This document shows positions 35,931-43,708 of a stretch of DNA of 64,000 nt, piece by piece. The stretch covers positions 637,741 to 701,740 of the forward strand of contig NZ_VEIO01000002.1 in assembly GCF_007680605.1 (NCBI RefSeq), read 5' to 3'. The position numbers were made by a program, and so were the translations under genes. Positions within the stretch are counted from its first letter, which is position 1. Each line of letters begins with the position of its first letter. A model generated the notes under the pieces. That model searched no databases. It was not told where the DNA came from and was given only the letters and a program-made list of their open reading frames with translations. Origin of the DNA: Paenibacillus xylanexedens (lineage in GTDB: Bacteria; Bacillota; Bacilli; Paenibacillales; Paenibacillaceae).

Positions 35931-36797
35931 ATGAATGCGATAGAATTGCGGAACGTTACAAAAGGGTATCCATTATTTAAGGTGGATAACATATCTACGG
36001 ATGTGAAACAGGGATTTATCACAGGGCTCATTGGCCCAAACGGAGCCGGAAAAAGCACATTAATCCGCATGATTACCGGTCTCATCCATCCTGATCAGGG
36101 AACAGTGCGAACGCTCGGCAGTGAGAATCCGAGCGGTGATGTGGCTGTCAAGCAGCGGCTCGGTATTGTGTCCGATGAATGCTATTATTATGAACATTTG
36201 ACCATCCGGGAGATGTCACGTTTAATCGCTCCTTTTTATAGTCGCTGGGACCATGCCTTATTCAAGAGTTATTTGGAACAATTCGAATTGTCACCGAAAA
36301 AGAAAATCCAGGATTTATCTAAAGGCATGAAGATCAAATTCTCGCTTGCGGTTGCTCTGTCTCATGATGCCGATCTGCTTGTCATGGATGAACCGACATC
36401 CGGTCTTGATCCGATTTTTCGGAGAGAGCTGCTTGATCTACTGGCCGACGTGATTCAGGACGAGACCAAATCCATCATTTTCTCGACACATATTACGACG
36501 GATCTGGAGCGGATCGCGGACTATATCGCTTTTGTTAATCAAGGCAAGCTGATTTTCAATGAAGCCAAAGACGATGTGCTTGAGCGCTACACCATTGTGA
36601 AAGGGGATATGGATCTACTGGATGCGGATACCCGGCGTCAATTCGTGGGCATACGTGAAACATCGATTGGTTTTGAAGCGTTATCGGACAACAAAGTGGA
36701 GGCACAGCGTATGTTTGGCAGTGAGGCTCTTTTGCATAGGCCCGCGTTGGAAGACTTGATTTATTTCACGGCAAAAGGGGGGCGTCAACATGCTTAA
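35931..36797 (+). CDS. ABC transporter ATP-binding protein (YtrB-like)
   Basis: A 288-residue ATPase with Walker A GPNGAGKS (about 34-41), a signature LSKGMKIKFS (atypical Lys for the usual Gly-Gly), Walker B LLVMDEPTSGLD and switch His in FSTHITTD. The C-terminal 60 residues are variable. It would drive the following permease. ATG 35931 has GGAGGAATAGGCACG before it. It overlaps the permease gene by 8 bases. Confidence 0.93.
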   Translation: MNAIELRNVTKGYPLFKVDNISTDVKQGFITGLIGPNGAGKSTLIRMITGLIHPDQGTVRTLGSENPSGDVAVKQRLGIVSDECYYYEHLTIREMSRLIAPFYSRWDHALFKSYLEQFELSPKKKIQDLSKGMKIKFSLAVALSHDADLLVMDEPTSGLDPIFRRELLDLLADVIQDETKSIIFSTHITTDLERIADYIAFVNQGKLIFNEAKDDVLERYTIVKGDMDLLDADTRRQFVGIRETSIGFEALSDNKVEAQRMFGSEALLHRPALEDLIYFTAKGGRQHA

Positions 36798-37416
36798 TCT
36801 GCTTCGCAAAGACTTTATTGCACTGAGAAGTTCGTTGTGGATTATTGCTGTGTATGTGGTGGTTTTCAGTTGGGCGTTTATCCCGAAGATGGAAATGTCC
36901 ATGTATCTCGTAGGGATTTATACGGCTTTTGGCTCGATTATGCTAGCTACGATGATTGATATCAAAAACCATAATCATAACTTTTTAGTTACACTTCCGG
37001 TCAGTCGTAAACAGATCGTGCAAGCAAAGTACCTGTCTTCCATTCTCTATTCCCTGTTTGGAGTGCTTGTATCATTCGGCATTCACAAGATTGTTAACCT
37101 GAGTTATCCTGAACTCAACAAACCTCATTATTCCCTGTTGGATATCCTCATTTCTATGGGGTTGGTACTTATTCTGGTATCTATATATATGCCACTGTTC
37201 TATGCACTCAGCAAAAAGGGAGCGGGCATCATCAATACGGTTTTCTTCGTTTGTTTAATTGTTCTTGCTCAACCGACTGCGTTTATTCTTGATGTTGCAG
37301 GTAAAGAAGGGCTGATTACAACACCCATTATCTTGGGGATTGCCATAGCCATAGTGGCTTTGTTTCTTGTTTCGTATGTCGTCACGATCCGGTTATTTGA
37401 GAGAAAAGATCTGTGA
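36790..37416 (+). CDS. ABC-2-type permease
   Basis: A 208-residue integral membrane protein with six hydrophobic segments (WIIAVYVVVFSWAF, GIYTAFGSIMLATMI, YLSSILYSLFGVLVSFG, ISMGLVLILVSIYMPLF, GIINTVFFVCLIVLAQ, IILGIAIAIVALFLVSYVV). The VTLPVSRKQIVQAKYLSSI loop is common in ABC-2 permeases of this group. It completes a three-gene regulator-ATPase-permease operon; the substrate is unknown. Confidence 0.88.
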   Translation: MLNLLRKDFIALRSSLWIIAVYVVVFSWAFIPKMEMSMYLVGIYTAFGSIMLATMIDIKNHNHNFLVTLPVSRKQIVQAKYLSSILYSLFGVLVSFGIHKIVNLSYPELNKPHYSLLDILISMGLVLILVSIYMPLFYALSKKGAGIINTVFFVCLIVLAQPTAFILDVAGKEGLITTPIILGIAIAIVALFLVSYVVTIRLFERKDL

Positions 37417-37439
37417 GCGGATTGACTGCATGGACTCGA

Positions 37440-37650
37440 AGCGGGCGCTAACGATCACAGATGAGCCTATTTCCTACTTTTTAGGTGATTTGAAAATGTA
37501 ACGATCTCAGGAGACGCTATTTTAGTTATTTCGATGGAAAATAAGCAAAAATGGCATGTTTCCATTGAAATAGGGTCACTGGTGATCGTTACATTTTTTA
37601 GTTCGTGAAAAACGCTTAAATAAGGCTACTGGTGACCGTTAGCGCTGGCG
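37440..37650. repeat. Repeat family 2 element, copy 1: four TAACGATC...CTATTT units
   Basis: Four 24-base units: 37449-37472 and 37499-37522 in direct order, then 37568-37591 and 37618-37641 inverted. Each fits TAACGRTC followed by about ten variable bases and CTATTT or CTTATTT; the ends add GCGCTAACG / CGTTAGCGC. The centre has TTTCCATTGAAAT and its partner. It lies between convergent genes and fills most of this 300-base gap. Confidence 0.85.
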
Positions 37651-37717
37651 TGCTAAAAGTTGCTACAGCGATTTGGACGGTAGACAAAAAGATGTGGTTC
37701 CCAAACGAAGTTTCTTT

Positions 37718-39139
37718 TTAACGTCTCGCCGCTAAAGTGATCAGTCTGTCCATGCCTTCCCGAATCTGCTGTTCACGGGCGTAGGAGAAGGAGAGACGAA
37801 GTTTGCGGCTACCCGATGTGTGTGAGGGATCAAACACGGTTCCGGGTACAAAAGCAATAGAGTGCTCCATGCTTTGGTGTAACAACCTGCCTGTGTCGAT
37901 CCCCTCCGGAAGCTCGGCCCAGATGTTCAGACCACCGTCGGGGCGTGTCCATGTCCAGTCTGTCTCCAGCAGACACTGCTCCATCACTTCCATTCGAAGT
38001 TGAAGTGCAGTTCGTAGCTTGGACAGATGCTGATGCATACGATCCGACTGGAAATAACGAAGAAACAGCTTCTGGTTCAGGAGCGGTGATCCGTTATCGG
38101 TCAGGGCTTTGATCGCCTGTAGTCCTGCTATGAGATGCGGACGGCACATGATGGCTGCGATTCGCAGACCCGGAACGACGTATTTACTGTAGCTGCGAAT
38201 GTACAATGTATGTCCGGAAGTATCATACGTAAAGATCGGCGCAGGTGGCTTCTCTTTAAAATAAATATCATATGTGCTGTCATCCTCCACCAGGAAACAG
38301 CCATATTGTTCAGCCAGTTCAGGCAACTGTTTGCGCTGCTCTACAGAGATGCTGATGCCTGTCGGGTTTTGAAAGGTCGGTGTCATATAAAAGAGGCGCG
38401 GCTTCTCTGTTTTCATCAGATGCTCAATCTGCTCCAGATCATACCCTTCCGGATGGATATCAGTAAAAACAAGCCGTGCCCCCTGTTTGCGAAAAATTTG
38501 CATCGCTGGGCCGTATGTCGGGCGTTCAATCAATACTCGATCTCCAGGCTTGACCAATGCACGAGAGATGATGTCAATGGCCTGTTGTGCACCGGAAGTT
38601 ACCAGCACTTCGTCAGAGGAAAGGTAGAAGCGTTCTTTTGCCGTCAAATGACTTGCCAGACTGGTACGAAGCTCTAAATCGCCCTGGATGGTCGAATACG
38701 TACCGAGCAGACGAGGGTACTGATCCAGCAGGTCGCGCATTAACTCGCCCCAGTATCGGTTGGGTAGCAGAGCAGGATCGATTAACGATTTGGAAAACTG
38801 ATATTCCGCTTCCAGCGATTGTACCCGGTCAAGTGTGTCCCAATGGAGCCAAGCCGACACGGAGGGATCGTCTCCCTGGTCTGTATCGGCTAGTGGTTTG
38901 GCCGGACTGACGTAATAACCAGATTTGTCTCTAACATAGACGATCCCTCGCTGTTTTAACTCTTGATACGCTTTGAAAACCGTTAGCCGGTGTACGCCGA
39001 GCAGTTCGGACAAGCTTCGTACCGAAGGCAGTTTTTCCTGTTCAACCCACTCCCCAGCCTCAATCCGTACCATGAGATAGTGGATAACTTGCTCGTACCG
39101 TTTCATGCTGTTGTCTGCCATCATTACCGTTTTGCTCAC
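37718..39139 (-). CDS. MocR/PdxR-type regulator (GntR wHTH fused to aminotransferase fold)
   Basis: About 473 residues. An N-terminal GntR winged helix (QVIHYLMVRIEAGEWVEQEKLPSVRSLSELLGVHRLTVFKAYQELKQRGI) is joined by a linker to a fold-type I aminotransferase domain with SGAQQAIDII, PTYGPA, PTFQNPTGISIS and the PLP-lysine motif SYSK. Such proteins sense PLP or amino-compounds. The start is taken as GTG 39139, 10 bases after AAGGAG; ATG 39166 has no ribosome site. It is divergent from an EamA-type exporter it probably controls. Confidence 0.93.
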   Translation of the reverse strand: MSKTVMMADNSMKRYEQVIHYLMVRIEAGEWVEQEKLPSVRSLSELLGVHRLTVFKAYQELKQRGIVYVRDKSGYYVSPAKPLADTDQGDDPSVSAWLHWDTLDRVQSLEAEYQFSKSLIDPALLPNRYWGELMRDLLDQYPRLLGTYSTIQGDLELRTSLASHLTAKERFYLSSDEVLVTSGAQQAIDIISRALVKPGDRVLIERPTYGPAMQIFRKQGARLVFTDIHPEGYDLEQIEHLMKTEKPRLFYMTPTFQNPTGISISVEQRKQLPELAEQYGCFLVEDDSTYDIYFKEKPPAPIFTYDTSGHTLYIRSYSKYVVPGLRIAAIMCRPHLIAGLQAIKALTDNGSPLLNQKLFLRYFQSDRMHQHLSKLRTALQLRMEVMEQCLLETDWTWTRPDGGLNIWAELPEGIDTGRLLHQSMEHSIAFVPGTVFDPSHTSGSRKLRLSFSYAREQQIREGMDRLITLAARR

Positions 39140-39187
39140 CCGACCCACGCTCCTTTTGATCTCCATTGTAACAGTTAATGAGAGATA

Positions 39188-39212
39188 ACTGTTCTATTTT
39201 GTTCATTCTGTT
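39188..39212. promoter_or_regulatory. TGTTC direct repeats in mocR-eamA intergenic region
   Basis: TGTTCT at 39188, TGTTCA at 39198 and TGTTCT at 39207 are spaced by about one helical turn in a 120-base divergent promoter region, and GAACAG lies further at 39237. MocR proteins often bind such direct repeats. Confidence 0.5.
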
Positions 39213-39259
39213 CTGTAGACCATGAGCTATGATGGAGAACAGATAAAGGAGTGGTTAAC

Positions 39260-40183
39260 ATGGTAGGGATTGCATTTACGGTAATGTGTCTCGTTTTTGG
39301 AACAACGTTTCTGGCGATTAAAATTGGAGTGGAGGCAGGCATGCCGCCTTTTCTATCTGCCGGACTGCGATTTGTGATTGCGGGGGCTTTAATGTTTACA
39401 TGGATGTGGATGAAGGGGAAAGTAAGCTTGTCCCTCTTGTTCCGCAAAGAAATGCTGATTACGGGTGCAGGTCTAACCTTCGGCACCTTTGCCACTTTAT
39501 ATTGGGCGGAGCAACATGTCAGTTCCGGTGTTGGGGCTATTCTATCGGCGACAGGGCCGCTGATGATTATGCTTATGCAAACGGCATTGTTACGGCAGAA
39601 AACATCACCTCGCATGCTTGTTGGCTGCCTGATTGGTTTTACGGGCGTTGTGCTTGTCGTTTTGCCAGGGATATCGCTGGGAGCAGGCTCTTTATTTTTG
39701 TGGGGATGTATCGCGGTGCTGGTGGGGGAAGTCTGTTATTCCGCAGGTACGTTATATTCCAAAAAAGTCATTCATCAATTCAGCGACATGAATCCTGTTG
39801 CGATAAATGCGGTGCAGATGATGTATGGCGGCGTATTGTTATTCATCCTGTCAGGGTTGACGGAGTCATGGAATATGTCGGCATTGGATGTACTGCCTGC
39901 GGTGTCATCTGTGATTTATCTGACGGTCATCGGTTCGATGGTGGGGCACAGTCTGTTCTACTGGATTATGTCGCGCACGAATCCGCTGTTCCCGGCAACC
40001 TGGTTATACATATCGCCACCAATTGCCGTTGGGCTCGGTGCGATCGTGTACGGAGAGCACGTCAGCTGGGTGACGTGGGTCGGTGTCGTTTTGGTTATCT
40101 CGGGGCTGTTAGCCATGAATGAGAAGGTGAGCAGCTGGTTGAAGAAAGGGAGACGTACGAAGGTGATTGTGCAAGGCTCCTAG
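39260..40183 (+). CDS. EamA-family (DMT) transporter
   Basis: A 307-residue protein with ten membrane helices in two EamA repeats; conserved FGTTFLAIKIGVEAGMPPFLSAGLRFVIAG and the TGVVLVVLPG and GERV-type helix ends are typical. These proteins export amino acids or metabolites. ATG 39260 lies 9 bases after AAGGAG; a GTG at 39251 falls within that site. Divergent from the MocR gene. Confidence 0.9.
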   Translation: MVGIAFTVMCLVFGTTFLAIKIGVEAGMPPFLSAGLRFVIAGALMFTWMWMKGKVSLSLLFRKEMLITGAGLTFGTFATLYWAEQHVSSGVGAILSATGPLMIMLMQTALLRQKTSPRMLVGCLIGFTGVVLVVLPGISLGAGSLFLWGCIAVLVGEVCYSAGTLYSKKVIHQFSDMNPVAINAVQMMYGGVLLFILSGLTESWNMSALDVLPAVSSVIYLTVIGSMVGHSLFYWIMSRTNPLFPATWLYISPPIAVGLGAIVYGEHVSWVTWVGVVLVISGLLAMNEKVSSWLKKGRRTKVIVQGS

Positions 40184-40208
40184 AATACTGCGTGAATCTC
40201 CTCTATAG

Positions 40209-40230
40209 TATAATAGTAAGAGTTCTTACT
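40209..40230 (+). promoter_or_regulatory. TATAAT with adjacent perfect 16-base palindrome
   Basis: TATAAT (40209-40214) is directly followed by AGTAAGAGTTCTTACT, a perfect palindrome at the likely transcript start of the small membrane protein gene. Confidence 0.45.
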
Positions 40231-40247
40231 TTGAGGAGTCGTGTGAA

Positions 40248-40430
40248 ATGATGAGAAAAATCTTCCTGAATTTCGTAACCAGTGTGATCCTTTCTATCCT
40301 GGTATTTATTCTTGTTTTATTTTTCGTTCATATATCCGACTCAACGAATATCATGGTCTCGGTTGGGATTACTGTGTCGTTACAGATTTCTTTTTTAACC
40401 GCAGTATTGCTGGCCAAAAATAAAAAATAA
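40248..40430 (+). CDS. Small two-helix membrane protein
   Basis: A 60-residue hypothetical with two hydrophobic stretches (VTSVILSILVFILVLFFVH and IMVSVGITVSLQISFLTAVLLA) and a basic C-terminus (AKNKK). ATG 40248 or 40251 follows GAGGAGTCG. It has its own promoter palindrome and terminator, which supports a real gene, but no family is recognised. Confidence 0.7.
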   Translation: MMRKIFLNFVTSVILSILVFILVLFFVHISDSTNIMVSVGITVSLQISFLTAVLLAKNKK

Positions 40431-40488
40431 CTGAAGCCCAGTGAAAAAAAGTGTTCGAGAGATAGTGGAATGCGAGGCTATATCCATA

Positions 40489-40542
40489 AAACTCTTCAAA
40501 TATGACATAACAATATGTCATATTTGAAGAGTTCTTTTTTTG
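40489..40542 (+). terminator. Long perfect-stem terminator
   Basis: AACTCTTCAAATATGACATA and its exact complement flank ACAA; TTCTTTTTTTG follows. Twenty paired bases is unusually long for a terminator. Confidence 0.85.
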
Positions 40543-40751
40543 TTTGAAAAAAAAGACATATGGGACAAACGTGGATATGGTATATTGTTGTTGAATGTAA
40601 CTTAATCCGAAGGGAGAGCGGACGGAAGCATCTTTATTAGAATTATAGCAATAAACCGGATCTATAAGATTTAGAAGTATTTTAAAAAAATGGATTAGAA
40701 CGAATTAGAAAGAAAAGAGTGTCACAGAAATTAACTTCATTGGAGGCTTTC

Positions 40752-41075
40752 ATGGAAGAAGAAATACATATTGTCTCATATTTAATCGGGATTATTCCAT
40801 TTTTAATTTTTCTGTTTTTCTCATTTTTTCATCGTTTTTTAGCATTTTTTACTTTGTTTTTGTTTTGGGGAGGAGTGTTCTACCTCGGGATTGTGCTAGA
40901 AGTAGATTCCTATTATGTTGAACAGGCAGTTCCAAGTATACTTGGTAGTATCATTGGTCATTTGTGGGGAGCTTCGGCAGGTGGGATAGATGCTAAGGTA
41001 GAAAGAAGAGCAGAAGTGAGAGACCAGCGGGAACGAGCAGTTCGCGCACTGGAACGTATGGCTAACAAGAAATAG
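40752..41075 (+). CDS. Small membrane protein
   Basis: A 107-residue hypothetical with three hydrophobic segments (IVSYLIGIIPFLIFLFF, FLAFFTLFLFWGGVFYLGIVL, and AVPSILGSIIGHLWGASAGG) and a charged C-terminal helix rich in Arg/Glu (VERRAEVRDQRERAVRALERM). ATG 40752 is 6 bases after TTGGAGG; the earlier GTG 40719 has none. No family is recognised. The upstream 320 bases hold the terminator at 40489 and AT-rich sequence only. Confidence 0.65.
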   Translation: MEEEIHIVSYLIGIIPFLIFLFFSFFHRFLAFFTLFLFWGGVFYLGIVLEVDSYYVEQAVPSILGSIIGHLWGASAGGIDAKVERRAEVRDQRERAVRALERMANKK

Positions 41076-41117
41076 TTTAAAGCTATCATAATCCACTCAT
41101 CAAAAAACAAAAAAAAC

Positions 41118-41168
41118 AAGAAAGCCCGGAACCACAAATCATGGTGATATCCGGGCTTTCTTGTTTTT
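41118..41168. terminator. Bidirectional terminator
   Basis: AAGAAAGCCCGGA and TCCGGGCTTTCTT with T or A runs on both sides, between convergent genes. Confidence 0.88.
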
Positions 41169-41183
41169 GTACAACTACTTTTT

Positions 41184-41987
41184 TTACTCTGCGTTCAGTA
41201 CAAACTTCTCGATAACCTCTTTTACGCCGTCTTCGTTGTTGCTCGCCGTAATATAGTCTGCTAATTCTTTCAGCGCAGGAATGGCGTTGCCCATGGCTAC
41301 ACCCAGTCCAGCGACCTCCAGCATCTCGTGATCGTTCCAGGAATCGCCGATGGCGATGCATTCGCTAAGCTCGTGACCGAAATGGTCGGCAAGGAACGTC
41401 AGGGCGTGACCTTTTGTGCCTTCTTTATGCATAATTTCGAGGAAATACGGCTTGGATTTGGTAATGTGCACTTCAGGTCCAAGCAATTCACGAAGCTCTA
41501 CAGCCACTTGATCCAGATAGTCCGGTTCGTCGATGATGAGCAGCTTTGGTGTTGGTTGTTCGATAACTTTGATGAAGTCAGACTCGATGTAATATTGCGT
41601 GCCGTTTAACTTGGCATAATCGAGCAGTTTTTGATTTTCTTCGCGAGCATACAGTTTGTCGTCGATGTACGTTTGCAGGTGAAGATTTTTCTCCAGGCAA
41701 TAATCAAACAGTTTGCGGGAAGCTTCTTGCGGTACATAGCGCTCGTAGAGTACTTTTTCATCCAGCAAGTTTTTCACCAAAGCACCTTGATAGGTAATAA
41801 TCGGCACGTTCAGCTTGGTTTGGCGTGCAAGTGCCTGTGCGGAAGCATAAGCACGTCCTGTCGCGAGGGTTACAACTACACCGTGTGCTACCGCTTGTTC
41901 CAAAGCCGTTTGCGTAGCGGGTGTAACTTCCTTGTTGTCATTGATGAGGGTGTCGTCGATGTCGATGGCAATGAGTTTGTAAGTCAT
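41184..41987 (-). CDS. Cof-type HAD phosphatase
   Basis: A 267-residue HAD-IIB protein (E. coli YidA/Cof-like). DxD nucleophile motif IDIDDT (Asp9, Asp11), motif II in VTLATGR, Lys in EIMHKEGTKGHAL, and the acid motif IGDSWNDHEML are all intact. Members dephosphorylate sugar phosphates and cofactors with loose specificity. ATG 41987 follows AAAAGGAGAG; longer in-frame starts upstream lack a site. Confidence 0.92.
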   Translation of the reverse strand: MTYKLIAIDIDDTLINDNKEVTPATQTALEQAVAHGVVVTLATGRAYASAQALARQTKLNVPIITYQGALVKNLLDEKVLYERYVPQEASRKLFDYCLEKNLHLQTYIDDKLYAREENQKLLDYAKLNGTQYYIESDFIKVIEQPTPKLLIIDEPDYLDQVAVELRELLGPEVHITKSKPYFLEIMHKEGTKGHALTFLADHFGHELSECIAIGDSWNDHEMLEVAGLGVAMGNAIPALKELADYITASNNEDGVKEVIEKFVLNAE

Positions 41988-42059
41988 GTGATGTTTCTCT
42001 CCTTTTTTATCTGTTTCTACGTTCATTGAACGAAATAAATAGATTACACAAGTCACTAC

Positions 42060-42118
42060 AAATGCAGATTCATCTTACGACCGCTCTAATCATCACCGGA
42101 TTTTTATTAGTGCTTATT
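42060..42118. repeat. Left part of degenerate family 1 copy D, split by copy C
   Basis: CAGATTCATCTTACGACCGCTCTAATC-type sequence followed by CACCGGATTTTTATTA aligns to the left arm of copy C. The matching right arm lies beyond copy C at 42310-42400. Confidence 0.6.
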
Positions 42119-42309
42119 TATAAAAGTTGAACTACCGATGATTTACACGGACACTCCAAAGACAGAATAACCTTACGATCGCTGTTATCCCCGGATTTTT
42201 TGAATCCCTTTTATAAGGGAGAAAATCCGGGGATAAAGGCGAACGCTTCGCTTCTCCAGGTTTGTTCTGTCTTCTCCGTTATTGTGTAAATGACTGATTC
42301 AACTTAATA
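42119..42309. repeat. Dispersed palindromic repeat family 1, copy C
   Basis: About 190 bases with ends TATAAAAGTTGAAC and GATTCAACTTAATA. Its core reads CCCCGGATTTTTTGAATCCC and GGGAGAAAATCCGGGG, a strong inner hairpin, with CCAAAGACAGAAT near the left and GTTCTGTCTTCTCCG near the right, in opposite orientation to copies A and B. Confidence 0.75.
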
Positions 42310-42400
42310 GATGGTAAAAATCCGGCATTAGACGCGAGCGCTTCGCTTCTTCATATGAATTCCGTCTTTTCCGTTAAATGTGTAATCCAAATTTCGTTCA
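42310..42400. repeat. Right part of degenerate family 1 copy D
   Basis: AAAAATCCGGCATTAGACG, GCGCTTCGCTTCTTC, TTCCGTCTTTTCCGTTA and TGTGTAAT match the right half of copy C in order; the end TTCGTTCAAAC is degenerate. Confidence 0.65.
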
Positions 42401-42441
42401 AACAATCTCTACCCATCTAAATGTCGTATTTCCTTCTTTAT

Positions 42442-43446
42442 TTACTCTTCCAGGAAAACAAGACCGATAAAGTCCTCCAGCTCCAGGTTGCCGAAGTAAT
42501 GCTTCACATCCAGACCTGCCAGTGCTGAACGCACTTCAGTCTCGTCATAACGCTTGCCTCGTAACATGTCCTCGATATCCGCTACATCGCCGACACCGAA
42601 GAAATCGCCGAAGATTTTGATATCTTCGATGCGTCCATCCTTGATGTTCATGCGCAGATCGATGATGCCCACCGGGAATTTGCGGGTATGCTTCACATTG
42701 CTTTCCGGTGACAGGCCGTAGTTCCAGTCCCAGTTGTTATAACGCTCTGCCGAGATTTCCTTGATCTTATCCCAGTCCTTCTCAGTCAGCTTGTACTGAG
42801 GAACGTCCTGCGGCTCCATGCGGAAAATGTGACGAAGCAACTCATCACGGAACTCTTCAATCGTCAGATTGGTGTCAATCAGATCACGAATGTTGGCAAC
42901 GCGGCTGCGTACCGACTTGGTGCTCTTGGATTTGAATTTCTCGGGATTGACGTTCAGAGATGCCTGAACGTGCTCCAGATTCAGATCAAACATCAGCGTG
43001 CCGTGACTGAACATGCGACCACGGGTAGCGAATTGGGCGTTGCCCGAAATTTTCTTTTCGCCGACTTGCAGATCATTGCGCCCGGTCAACTCGGCATTGA
43101 CTCCAAGTTCGTGCAGCGCTTCAACCACAGGCTGGGTGAATTTGCGGAAGTTATGGAAGGATTGGCCGTCATCCGCAGTGATAAAACTGAAGTTCAAGTT
43201 GCCCAGGTCGTGATATACCGCCCCGCCCCCGGAAAGACGACGTACCACCTGCACACCGTTATCCTGAACGTACTCGATATTAATCTCTTCAATCGTGTTT
43301 TGGTGTTTACCGATAATAATCGACGGACGGTTGATGTAAAACAGCAGGTAGCTGTCATCCTCCATCGGCAGATGTTTCAGAATGTACTCCTCAATCGCGA
43401 GGTTTACAGAAGGATCTGTAATGCCCTGGTTATCTACAAACAGCAT
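42442..43446 (-). CDS. lplA: Lipoate-protein ligase A
   Basis: A 334-residue BPL/LPL-fold ligase that activates free lipoate with ATP and attaches it to E2 and GcvH lysines. Conserved elements: NLAIEEYIL, RPSIIIGKHQNT, VVRRLSGGGAVYHDLGNLNFSF (lipoyl-AMP binding), GRNDLQVGEKKISGNAQ and HGTLMFDLNLE; a C-terminal accessory domain of about 85 residues with IKIFGDFFGVGD follows. ATG 43446 is 7 bases after GGAGG, better placed than ATG 43452. Lipoate import or salvage is implied. Confidence 0.94.
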   Translation of the reverse strand: MLFVDNQGITDPSVNLAIEEYILKHLPMEDDSYLLFYINRPSIIIGKHQNTIEEINIEYVQDNGVQVVRRLSGGGAVYHDLGNLNFSFITADDGQSFHNFRKFTQPVVEALHELGVNAELTGRNDLQVGEKKISGNAQFATRGRMFSHGTLMFDLNLEHVQASLNVNPEKFKSKSTKSVRSRVANIRDLIDTNLTIEEFRDELLRHIFRMEPQDVPQYKLTEKDWDKIKEISAERYNNWDWNYGLSPESNVKHTRKFPVGIIDLRMNIKDGRIEDIKIFGDFFGVGDVADIEDMLRGKRYDETEVRSALAGLDVKHYFGNLELEDFIGLVFLEE

Positions 43447-43708
43447 GGTCATTCCTCCATTAATGTATGTGAGAGGCGCTTGGCCCCTTATGTAGTGATA
43501 CTCGTACAAAAGAATCAGAAAACCGAAGTTCCTGAAATTCCTCTTATATTGTAAACGAATTGTCGTTGGGACACAAAGAAAACAAGTAGACACGAAGGAA
43601 TTGGGCCCGACTCATGATAAACAGATGAACGGAGAAGGAATACAGGATTGACCCATCCCTCCTATGCCATCCATAATAAAAAGAACATACAGAGAGGATG
43701 ACGGAAGA

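Noticed and set aside
39400..40122. 240-codon frame within the EamA transporter gene
   Set aside because: Shadow of the transporter in another frame; no ribosome site.
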